64,000 bases of DNA, taken from assembly GCA_039111635.1 (NCBI GenBank), contig JBCAQO010000010.1:558001-622000 (forward strand), in the 5' to 3' direction. The notes beneath the pieces are model-generated. The model ran no database searches, was not told the origin of the DNA, and saw only the letters and a program-made list of their open reading frames with translations. The stretch comes from Heterobasidion occidentale (taxonomy: Eukaryota > Basidiomycota > Agaricomycetes > Russulales > Bondarzewiaceae). Position 1 is the stretch's first letter, and the number at the start of each line of letters is the position of its first letter. The position numbers and the translations under genes are program-made. This document shows, piece by piece, positions 23,061-33,265 of this stretch.

Positions 23061-25024
23061 ATGGCCTACACTCCTGGAGTCATCGACGCGCTCTTGGCCG
23101 TCGTCGCCGTGCTCGTTATCAAGACCATCGCTCAAAAGCGTTCTTCGTCACCTCTGCCACGAGGCCCCAGGGGATGGCCGATCATAGGTAATGTTCTGGA
23201 CATGCCCAAACGCTCAGCTTGGGAGGTGTTCAGCAACTGGGGAGACAAATATGGTGCGTTCAAGGTTTTACACATCTTGACGTGCGGGGTTTGGACGATA
23301 ATGAATTGTATTCTCGATCGTCAGGCAACCTGGTCTACGTCAGCGTGCTCGGCCAGCCTGTCATCATCATCAACAGCGTCAAGGCTGCCGTTGATCTCCT
23401 CGAGAAGAAGAGCAGTAGCTACTCGGACCGCCCGCAGTTCCAAATGGCCCATCTCACCGGCTGGGACGAGGTCCTCATCTGCACGGAGTACGGCAACACC
23501 TGTCGCCTTCAGCGCAAGCTTCTTCACCGCGTTATTGGCTCGCGCGTGCACATGCAGAACTTCCACGGCCTCATCGAGAACGAGGTTCATGCGTTCACGC
23601 AGCGCTTGATGAAGAACCCTGAGGATAAGACGGAGCTCATTAAGCGGTACGTATTGGTCTGCAAGCGTCTCCTGGATGCCATGCTGATATTCTGTTGACG
23701 CTGAAGGTCCACCACTGCGATCTCCATGTTGATGGCATATGGCTATGAAATCAAGGAAGAGAATGACCCTGTCGTGAAGCTCGCGGAGCAATCTGTGGAG
23801 GACCTCGGTCATCTCTTGGAATCGGGCAACTTCCTCGTCGAGATCTTCCCTTGGTGTATGTTCCCGTTCATTCCACATTCAATTTTCAATCCCTCACAAA
23901 CTGCATGTTTATTTATCAGTGAAATACGTTCCCGAATGGTTCCCTGGTGCAGGTTTCCAGAAGACCGTCAAGGAATGGAAGACCACGCTCGACACTATTC
24001 AACGGACGCCGTTCGAGTTCACGAAAGCTCAAGTCGTGAGTAAACAGCATGAAAAGGGCTATAAGTATATCACTCATACTCGTCTGTTCCACTAGGCGGC
24101 CGGCACCGCCATTCCCTCTGTTGTCTCCGAGTACCTCGACAAGGATGGTGGTTCCTCCGAAGACGAAGTCGCTGTCATGCGCACGGCTGCTAACATCTAC
24201 GGCGCTGGCTCTGATACTGTGAGCCTTTTGTCATTCAATCGTTCACTGGCCCTCCCTGACAAACATACGCTTGTTCTCACAGACCACTTCGGCCATCTCA
24301 ACCTTCTTCCTTGCGATGACTCTCTTCCCTGATATCCAAAAGCGTGCACAGGCTGAGGTCGACAGCGTTCTTGGTACCGGCCGCCTCCCTACTCTCCGTG
24401 ACCGCGAGAACCTGCCCTACATCGATGCTGTCGTAAAGGAATTGCTCCGCTGGCGGCCTATCTTCCCTCTCGGTCAGTCTCGTGCTGTTCTTTCATCAAG
24501 CCTAGATGTGGTGCTTATAGTATTTTCCTCCAGCCGTCGCACATCGTCTGTCTGGGCCCAGCGATGACGTTTACGACGGGTTCTTGATCCCCAAGGGTGC
24601 GGTCATCATCCCAAATACATGGTACGTCTATCGCTATGGCATGATCCCGATCATCATATTGAATCACCAATTCGCTTCCAGGCGATTCATGCGTGACCCT
24701 GAAGTTTACAAGAACCCCCTTGAGTTTAACCCACTGCGATTCCTGCCCGAGGATGGCTCGGAGCCCGAGCTCAGCCCGTACGGATTCGTGTTCGGGTACG
24801 GACGCCGCATCTGCCCCGGCGTTCACATGGCCGACGCCGTGCTCTTCAACGTGTGCTCCATGGTTCTCTCGCTTTTCAACATCTCCAAAGCTGTCGACTC
24901 CAACGGCGTCTCGATCGAGCCTTCCACCGATTACGAAGGCGAGGCGACACGCCGGCCGAAGGAGTTCCCATGCATCATCAAGGCGAGATCGAAGACTTCG
25001 GAGCAGCTCATCCTGGGGAGTTAA
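23061..25024 (+). CDS. Cytochrome P450 monooxygenase (P450-2)
   Basis: Multi-exon gene starting at 23061. An N-terminal membrane anchor (GVIDALLAVVAVLVI) is followed by PLPRGPRGWPIIGNVL. Then come GNLVYVSVLGQPVIIINS, YSDRPQFQMAHLTGWDEVL, the I-helix AANIYGAGSDTTTSAIS, the K-helix VVKELLRWRPIFPL (ExxR), DDVYDGFLIPKGAVIIPNTW, the PERF-like RFLPEDG, and the heme loop FGYGRRICPGVHMAD. The length of about 500 residues is normal and all motifs are intact. PRGPxGWPIIGN and the RWRP..P...H pattern are typical of the large fungal group related to O-methylsterigmatocystin oxidoreductase, so a role in secondary or xenobiotic metabolism is likely. The exact family and substrate are unknown. Confidence 0.93.
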
Positions 25025-26392
25025 GCCGGTCTATACGAGAGGCATGTTGCACCCAGGTTTCGGTCGAGTCGTTTTTTTCTTCTTTGCTTCATTGTTCCTT
25101 TTCTCTCTCACTCGCATCGTCATCGTTTTCTGTACGCATCACTCGTTCGTTGTCTTTAAATTTCCATAATTTAGCTCACTCAACCTCGGACTGTGCGTGA
25201 AAACATCATTGTATTACCTGACACATGTCACGTAGGGCGATTGACTGATAGGATTGACAAGGTCCCTGCATAACATTCCGTTGAGCGCGGTCATGTGGCA
25301 TCGTCGGAGGTTCTGGTTATAATGCTGCCAACCTTTTTGCCGGTTTCGCAATTATGGCTCGCGACAATCGCGAAGAAGTGCCGTATCGCAGTACGTACGC
25401 CGCTATAGTGACTGCTCCGCATCGATGTCGCGTCAAGGTCTTTTGGGCGAAATGACGTCTTGATAGTCTTGATGCGACATTGATTGATATAGGAGACAGT
25501 ATCCTGATAACAGCACAGGTAAGCGAATTGTGCAGGCCATAGTAATCACTTACTTACCTGTGTTGTTATCAGGCGCTCATGCTCAGGGCAAAGGCGCGAA
25601 GTCTCTTCTTGTCACAACGCTCCGTGGCGCCACTGGTAGAGTGCATAAAGGGTGCTCCGAGTCGGTGAAGGCTGTTTACGCATTGAGGCTTCATTAGATC
25701 CAATCGCTCAGCGATGCAATATACGATATTGCGATCAATCGTGTCCCCCTCCTGTCTTGCAATGTTGCTCCAATATAGCGTTCGGCCCTTTGACCGATAT
25801 GGACTTTGAATCCCTTGTTTCTGAGATACCTTGCGCGCTATAGCTAGGTCGCCTGATATCTTCTCCATTGAACAGACGACTTAGTAAGTCAAAGGCATAC
25901 ATACCTGGGTTACTCATGCTCAGAGCACTGGTGTCTCAAAGCGAGCTAACCGAGGAAGAACCGGTGAGATGGCTATTTTTGGCCAACACGGCAGCTTCCG
26001 GCGACCGTGCCCGATCTGGAAATCACAAACATTCACACTCACCACCAGCTCAAGTGAGCACTGCACTAGGATCCACCATTCGCTGTTATGGTATAAGGTC
26101 CATGTGAGTACCTCATGTTGTCTGGACCATCTTGTTTGCGGGGCTTGGGCTATTTAAATCCCAAATCTCAGTAAGCAAGCGAGGTTGGTAAGCTCACGTC
26201 GAAGGCAATCAGTCAGCGCAGGTCTTTCCGTCCTGTTGCGTGGGCCATCGGCACGTCGCTCTGGACGTGTCTACTTACTCCTTCGAAAGTAAACTCCAAC
26301 ATAAATAGTAGCGCGAACGGCATGGAGGCCTCCGTATCAGCGACTCTCGATTGATATTGCAGTCTCTGTCCCAATCTGTAAACTTTCAGCTA
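25025..26392. other. Intergenic stretch between P450-2 and the SDR gene
   Basis: No supportable gene. It contains a 21-bp inverted repeat (annotated separately) and the presumed SDR promoter. The nearest TATA-like string is CATAAATA about 90 nt upstream of the SDR start. Confidence 0.5.
25503..25573. repeat. 21-bp inverted repeat with 29-nt loop
   Basis: CCTGATAACAGCACAGGTAA at 25503 is mirrored by TTACCTGTGTTGTTATCAGG ending at 25573, with one mismatch over 21 bp. It could be a tiny foldback element, the paired ends of a collapsed insertion, or a hairpin. No gene is associated. Confidence 0.6.
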
Positions 26393-27561
26393 ATGCCCGC
26401 TCCAGCAGAAGATTTACCTGTCACTTTGAAGCACGAGTGAGTCAATGTGGCCATATCATATGCTTTGTCTTGGCTCGCTGCTGACCCGGAATATAGCGTG
26501 TATCCTACGATCGATCCTTCAACCCACTATGACAATAAGTCTTGCAAGGGCAAGGTTGTGTTTGTAGCGGGCGCGTCTCGCGGCATTGGCGAAGAAATCG
26601 CTATCACATATGCGCGCGCTGGTGCATCGGTGGTCCTTGGCGGACGGAAACAGGCGGCCTTGGATGCTGTGAAAAAGACCATCCTCGAAAGCGTCGACAG
26701 TGTCCAGGTCCTCGATGTCATCCTCGATGTAACGAAGGCGAAGCAGGTGGACGATGCTGTGAAAATCGTCATTGCACAATTTGGAAAATTGGACATCGTT
26801 ATAGCCAACGCGGGAACGTTGACTACGTGGAATCAAAGTGTGTGGTCCTCGTCTGATTTTTCTCTTGCTGATCATGACTGGTCCTACTATCAGCGTTCAC
26901 TGAGGAGGATCCCGATGCGTGGTGGAACGTTCTCGAGGTCAATCTTCGCGGGGTGTACAATGTCGCACGGTCGGTACTTGTTCTTTTCGCTCTGCAGCAT
27001 CGTGATCTCAGTCTGAAAAAATGACTATAGGTACACGACGCCTCACCTCTCCAAGACTCGAGGATATTTTGTTGCCATCTCGTCCCTTGCTGCGCAGATC
27101 CGGATACCATTCGGTAGTTCATATGCAGTCTCAAAGCATGCTGTTGGGAGATTTGTTGAACACATTAAACTCGGTTTGTCTGATCCGCAGCAGCTGCGTT
27201 TGCATCAGTTGATCACCTGGGAATATCAGAGACTCCTGGGATCAAGGCGTTTTCTTTGCATCCAGGCTCTATCAAGACGGATCTGGCCATGCAAAATCCC
27301 CAATTCGAGAGGATCATGGTTGACACCACGCAACTTGCAGCTGCGACAGCCCTGTATTTGACTGCTGGAAATGCGGACTGGCTCTCTGGAAGGTACGCAC
27401 CCTTTCGTCGTGGATATTGTGACACATGCCTGAGTTCTTCCCGACATCGTCATTTCAGATTTGTCTCCGCAAACTGGGATCTGAAAGAGGTGGAAGAGAA
27501 ATGGAAGGACAGGATTGTGGAACACGAGGCGCTTGTCAGCAGACTTTCTATACCATTATAG
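26393..27561 (+). CDS. Classical short-chain dehydrogenase/reductase
   Basis: Six exons join in phase into about 288 residues from the ATG at 26393. Exon 1 encodes MPAPAEDLPVTLKH. The Rossmann glycine motif is GASRGIGEE, with VLGGRKQAAL at the cofactor-selectivity position. NAG is followed by the VNLRGVYNVAR helix. The catalytic residues are Ser in AISSLAAQ and the YxxxK motif in SSYAVSKHAVG. The C-terminal part carries HPGSIKTDLA and closes with VSRLSIPL. All catalytic residues are present, so it is probably an active NAD(P)-dependent oxidoreductase. The arginine after the second strand hints at NADP(H). The substrate cannot be told, and context gives no cluster link beyond the two P450s upstream. 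Confidence 0.93.
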
Positions 27562-27887
27562 CGGAAACAAAAAGAACAGTTCAGTAGAAATTAAGATCGA
27601 ATTTCAGTGTTTCTGACTCCATCTTGGCCACGTTTGACGTCAGTATGCATTCCTGCGCAGACCATATCTCTCTCACATATACAGTTCCGCTATCATGGGT
27701 CGGCTTGCTCGCGCGATCCGATATCTGGATCATACAGCTTGCGCTCATTGTTCTGGCCACTAGTCAGTTGGGCTCCGGGCCGGTCAGCCGCACCGCGGAC
27801 GCAAGATCACATCGGCAGCTTCCGCTCCACAACGCCTCACACCGCTCACCCCCTCAGCCTTCTGGCTCGACATTCCACACTTTCAAC

Positions 27888-28812
27888 ATGTACACGCATC
27901 GTTCGGCAGCAGGCTTTGCACGCCGTCTGAAACAAAACAAAGATCATATAAGCCATAGCCCGCCCATAGCTTCAAGCAGTCGACACATGTTCTCGACGAG
28001 CAGCGCTCGCCAGGCGACGCACTACGAAACCCTTGCCATTCCTCAGAATGCGTCGAAGAACCAGATCAAGGTGAGCCTCGTCCAAGCCTACCTTCCTGTC
28101 CATCTCGTCGATGAACATTTTTGACGCGATTTGGTTGGACAGTCGAGCTTTTACAGGGTAAACCATCGATATCCTCATCATGGCTAAGGGGTGCTGATGT
28201 CAATAGGCGATCTAGCTGAGCAAGCAGTTCCATCCCGACGTGAATAAGGAATCAGGGGCAAAGGAGAAATTCCATCAGTGTAACGAGGCGTATTCGGTGC
28301 TTGGAGATGACAGACAACGGTGAGCAGTGTGTTGATGCGCGGCGCGCGCTCGCAGACTCCCTATAACTCATGGGGGCGTTGATTACCACGGATTCTCTCT
28401 CAGGCGAGCATACGACCGCACCTTGTCCATTCCTGCCTCTGGAGGTTCAGGAGTCAACACAGGACAGTCGAACTTCCACAGCCATTATGCATACGAATTC
28501 CGCCATCGAGGGGCGACGCACGCGTGGGAGCATCCCCGTCGCCAGCGGCCTCCACCCGGGCCCAACCCGTCATATACCCACCAGTCCTCCACACACGCAT
28601 ATATGCATCCGAATCCACAGCGCGGGAACCCATTCGCGTCGCCGCATGTGAGGCGGGCAACGGGGCACGGGGGCCCGCCGCGCACGGGCTGGAAGAAGAC
28701 GGAAATGGACCATGCGGCCCAAGTGTCCACCTTCTGGCGCGCGATGCAAGTTACGGGTATCGTGCTTGTCGTTTCCATGATTGGTGGGGGATGGGGCGCG
28801 AGCGCTGCATAG
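27888..28812 (+). CDS. J-domain protein with C-terminal membrane segment, probably mitochondrial
   Basis: The ATG at 27888 opens an Arg/Ser-rich, acid-poor leader ([16 protein letters not shown]) that looks like a mitochondrial presequence. The J domain follows: [34 protein letters not shown] with the HPD signature, and [19 protein letters not shown] 15-nt exon (28143-28157) encodes only SSFYR, and the next exon must start at CTGAGC after GATCTAG to avoid a stop. A His/Pro/Gly-rich linker leads to a single hydrophobic segment ([15 protein letters not shown]) near the C-terminus. This order resembles DNAJC30-type proteins. The expected role is recruiting Hsp70 at a mitochondrial membrane (inference). 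Confidence 0.85.
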
Positions 28813-28926
28813 ATGGTCTCCCGGTAATGTCACGTATGATTATAGACGCTAGGTATACATTCCGAGCAGAGATGCTTGTACGACTTCTACAGATTCGGTC
28901 AGGCTGAGATCACCTCTGTATATAGA

Positions 28927-30765
28927 TCACAATTCCACCGCGGTACCCAATGTATCCTCGTCTTGTTTCTGTTTTTCCCGCGCCAGCCTCCCCTTGCCCC
29001 TAGCCAGCTCCACCTCCGCCCAGCACTTCTTCGCCTCCCCGAATACTTTTAGACTCCCATCGTAAAACTTCACAAACTTCGCGACCTCGGCTTCGAACTC
29101 CTCCGGGCGCTCTACGAGCAAACGACGCACGTCACCGAAGAATATGTCGAGCACGGAGAGGTTATGCGATGCGAGGAGGGTGTGCGCGGACATTTCGTGC
29201 GTGTGGAGGAGATGGTGCACGTATGCGCGGGTGAAAGGGGCTGGCGGAGGTGTGGATGATGGAGTCACAAGAGTAGGACCGTCGAGCGCGCTATGGTGGA
29301 TGGGGTGCGACGGACGTGTTGGGGAACACGCGATGCAGGGACAGATGGCCGAACGTCATCCTCGCTGGAGTCCTGGTCTCGAGACGTACGAAGGGCATCT
29401 GAGAAGGGGGAGAAGTCTTTCGCGTAGCGAGTGTCGTATAGATTGTGTCCTAGGTTATTCTGTGAGGGTTCTGGTTGGGCAGAGGAAGCAGGGAAGACGA
29501 AATCAAGCGCGACCCCGATGTCAGCTGCGCGCTGCGCCCAGTGTGCGTCGAACAGGTCAATCCCGACGTCTCGTATGAGGGCTAGCATCTCGTGCGGTGA
29601 GCCAGCAGAGTGCACGATGCGAGGTTTGCTTTTAGGAGAGGAGACAAGGACGCCTTTAAGAGCGGTGCGAGCCGGGCGGTCGTTTCCTCAGACGGGATGT
29701 TTGGCGTTTTATCGAGTGCAGTCACAGTCGACTTGACGATGAAGGGCGTAGGTGTACGGGATAGCGCGGGTGTGGGTGTTATTGATGGAGGTGGGGTGGA
29801 GAGCGACTGATGAAGCGGGATGAGGTCAAAGGTGTATCCTGCGACACCTTCATCGAGGGTCTTGAAAGGTCTGATAGATGAAGCTTCGTTTTCATAAAGA
29901 GGCTCTACGAGGAATTGAGAAAATGCTTCTCGAGCCGTTGTGGCCGTACCACCGGCCATGTGCACGAACACATTCAGTCGTGGTGCTGGATGAGATTCCG
30001 ATTCATCCGTCCGAGCGTCGCCGTCGGGAGGAATGGGCTGCAAGAGGTTGGTCAGCCACGCGGTAGAACGCTCGATGCTCTTCGTTATTCGCTTCTGGGA
30101 GTGCGGCCCAGGCGTGAAGGGGATATCAGGAAGCGCGATCGCGATGTCTGGGTCGCAAGCCAGCACGTACTTGCGCCAATCGCTCTGTGTAACCTGCGTT
30201 TCGGTAGGTCAGATCTGTTTTGATTCAGATAGATGACAAGATGAGATGCGGTATAAATTGCGTTACCTGGCGGACGCCTCGTATGCAGTAGGCGGTGACA
30301 AAATTGTTGCCGTTTGATGGCATTTCACGAGCATCAAACGGATCCCGAAGAGACATCGTCACGATGTGTTTTCTTGGCAGGAATCCAAGAAATTTGTGTA
30401 GGGGATATGGGCCTGGTTGGAGAATAGGAACAGGAGGGGAATGTTCCAAACTTGAGGATGTGGCAAAAGACGACATAGGTCAGAAGCGTATTTTGAGAGC
30501 AATTTGACGACGAGGCAAGAGGGACTTACAACGTCTCGAAAGGTATGTGAACCCATCGTATAGCATCAGTCGCGCGAGTATTATCCCGAGAAAGATGTGG
30601 GACTACACCGCGCGATGTTGATGTAATGATACCTGGCGTCAAAATGTCGAGAGTCGCGTCGTGGCGGCTGAGAGATAGCTTGCCTAGTCTAGGACCAAAG
30701 TCGGAAGGTGGATTCGATGAGGAGAGATCGAAAGTCAGAGAGTTCTGGTACTTCGTCTGAGCCAT
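28927..30765 (-). CDS. QTRT2: Queuine tRNA-ribosyltransferase accessory subunit 2
   Basis: Tgt-family protein from the ATG at 30765. In order: GPRLGKLSL, TPGIITSTSRGVVPHLSRDN, NNFVTAYCIRGVRQ, ACDPDIAIALPDIPFTP, then HSAGSPHEMLALIRDVGIDL followed by FDAHWAQRAADIG, YDTRYAKDFSPF, and the C-terminal TRAYVHHLLHTHEMSAHTLL with HNLSVLDIFF. The zinc ligands are present as CPCIAC (about 29330-29350) but in the frame of the last exon, not the frame that carries YDTRYAKDF. No usable intron bridges the two frames, so a one-base indel just upstream is likely. By family knowledge this is the non-catalytic partner of QTRT1 in cytosolic or mitochondria-associated tRNA queuosine formation. It is convergent with the J-protein gene, whose stop lies 115 nt away. 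Confidence 0.9.
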
Positions 30766-31076
30766 GGTGAGCCTTTCCTCGTGTTGGATTAGTAATACTA
30801 TTAGTTGTCGATGGCAAGCCTGGAGCAGCTAGTCCTGTAGACTGCGAGGAGAGAGAAAACAAGCTCCCAAAAGTCAGAACGCGAAAGAGATTTGCATGCA
30901 CGTGACAGCCTTTTCAAATCACGTGATTAAACGCGTGCCAGGCTTTGTTGTTATTTGCGTCGTTCAGAGCCTCCAATCACCATTGGGTCAAGCGACCTTC
31001 CTCTTCACCATTCCTTTCTCCTCCTTCTTTCATCGACACGCCGCTCATTTACAAGACCTACACTCTTTGAACCACC

Positions 31077-33008
31077 ATGGCTGCATATATGTCTTTTTTC
31101 TTGGCCTTCTCCGCATGCATGTGTCTCGGCAATCTCACAGTACGTCGCCTCGTTGTATTTGGTTGGGATCACTACTTATTGATACATTGAAGGGTATTGT
31201 ATACATCCCGAACATAATACCTCTTTCGTCATACTCTGGATTTGTGGTTTGGGCCTTTGCCTTCCTTGGTTTCACACATTTTTTGTCGTGGCTGGATGGT
31301 CACAAAGCTCCTGAGGACTATGAACAACGACCGATGATCGGACATACATCCGAGGTAGGTAACCTATGTTGTATATCGTTGGAAATTAGGAACTGATGTC
31401 GTTATATACTAGGATGACCGCCAAAGGATCGCTGATTTACTCAAGGAAGCTGAATCTAAGGCGGATCTGCTCGAAGAAAGACTGACCAGGGTCACTTCTC
31501 GAGCGGAAGCGTCAGAGAAACACTGCAAGCTGTTGGAGTCCCGCTTGACCCATGAGCAACACAAGTCGGCCACCGCGAACAGCCATATCAGACAGATTAT
31601 CCGTCAGTCGGATGCCTCCTTGTTGGGCTTGGATCCCGCTCAGCGCAAGACGCGTCTTGAGCATATTCGCGAGGCTCTTCTCTCTCTCAGCTTTCTCCAT
31701 CGTTTTTCTCGGATCCTCATGAAGAACCTAGCAGAAGCGACGCGAACTATAACGCGCCTCACAGCGGATCTTAAGGCGAAGACCGAGAAATGCAATAGCC
31801 TTAGCTTAGACAACCACATACTCAAAGTGCAGAGCGATGAGCGGGAGAAAAAGTTGGTCGCCGCCGAGGACGACGCTGCCGATCTCTCACGGAAGCTCAT
31901 GGCCCTGCACATCCAGTACATTCGGTCAGTTCGCGCACGGGAGTCTGCTGCTAATGCCTGGATTGCCTACCGGGAAAAGTCTGAGGCCTGCAGGTCGAAG
32001 GCTATCCGCTGCCTCCTAACTCAGATGACCGTGCTCTGGCGCTACTCTCGCTTTCTGGCTGGTCAAAACGCTCGAGCTAGTCAGAACTCGCTCTTGGCCA
32101 AGGCAGATCTCGCCGTTGCTCGCACCAAGTATAATAACCTGCAAGCGCGGTACGATGCGCTCCTCGTCGATTACGAGCAGTCTTGCGACAGGAATACTCA
32201 GCTGGAGACCCGCACACGGGTACAGGAGGAAGAGCTCACGTCATTGCAAACGGTTCACGAAACTCTGCGGCTCTTGAATCAGCAAACTACGGCACAGATG
32301 CAGGAAACGGCTCTTATCCTCAAGAAAACAGTGATGAAATATGATCTGTTGCACTCGGACCACGCTGACCTCATGTGCCGACACGAGATTCTGGAGGCGC
32401 GCGTGAAAGGTGCAGAGGATCGGTGCGAGCAGCTCGAACAGGGAACGCTAGAACTGCAGCGCGCCTCGGGGCTTTCCCTCGGTCTGATGGCTCGCCACGT
32501 CCACCTGGAGCGTGTGCGAATGGAGGAGGACAAGATCCGTGGCTTCAGGCCTGTCCACGACATGATGCTCGATTTGCGGTCCAGGTTGGCGGTGGCGGAC
32601 GAGTATGTGCAGAAGATGGTTCGCGAGCCCAGGATTTTTGTCCTCGACACTCCCTCTCCGAGGGGCGCGCTGCCAACCCCGCCTGACTCAGTGCGCACGA
32701 CGCCCTCGCCTCTAACCTTTGCACATGAGCGACACATGCCGATCGATCCTTTCGTGGTGAAAAAGTCGACGTGCACCTCTGGCATGGTATGTTCAGCTTT
32801 ACTTCGGTGTTTTTCAATGGCACTGACGAGACACATTACCGTGTTACACACAGATCCGAGTGTCGTTTCCGCCAAGTCCCAAAGTTCCCTCTGCACCTCC
32901 GCCGACTCCACAGTCAGTTTCTTTCGTTCCTTCTTCATGTATTCGTTCCGCTTATTTTGCGCTTACACGGCAGCTCGTAGGACGACCCCACGAATGTTGA
33001 CTCCATGA
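31077..33008 (+). CDS. Membrane-anchored coiled-coil protein of unknown function
   Basis: Exon 1 from the ATG at 31077 encodes a hydrophobic start (MAAYMSFFLAFSACMCLGNL). It joins in phase to GIVYIPNIIPLSS and a second hydrophobic segment (GFVVWAFAFLGFTHFLSWL). After DGHKAPEDYEQRPMIGHTSE a long helical, heptad-rich region runs for about 400 residues (for example LEERLTRVTSRAEASEKH and LKAKTEKCNSLSLDN). The end is proline-rich (PSPRGALPTPPDS, PPSPKVPSAPPPTP). The last splice is uncertain and the stop could be near 32980 or at 33008. I do not recognise the family. The layout suggests an ER- or vesicle-anchored tether or scaffold (inference). Confidence 0.75.
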
Positions 33009-33265
33009 ACGCATGATCCCCTCGAGACCACACTCTTTGATTTTTCGATGGCTTCTATCTGCGCCCATTTTCATGACTTGTACCTTTTGCGATGCCGAGC
33101 CGCCTTCTCTGTACTGGCCACGTACCACGTAGTTTTGTAACGATAACTTCATATTGTCTGAGCACGGTGACGCACGCCTGAGTCGTCCTTCCTGTTCAAA
33201 TCAGCGTGAAACGAGCATCGAATTCCGCAGTTCGAGATGAAAAAAATGAAGCAGGGAAAGTTATG

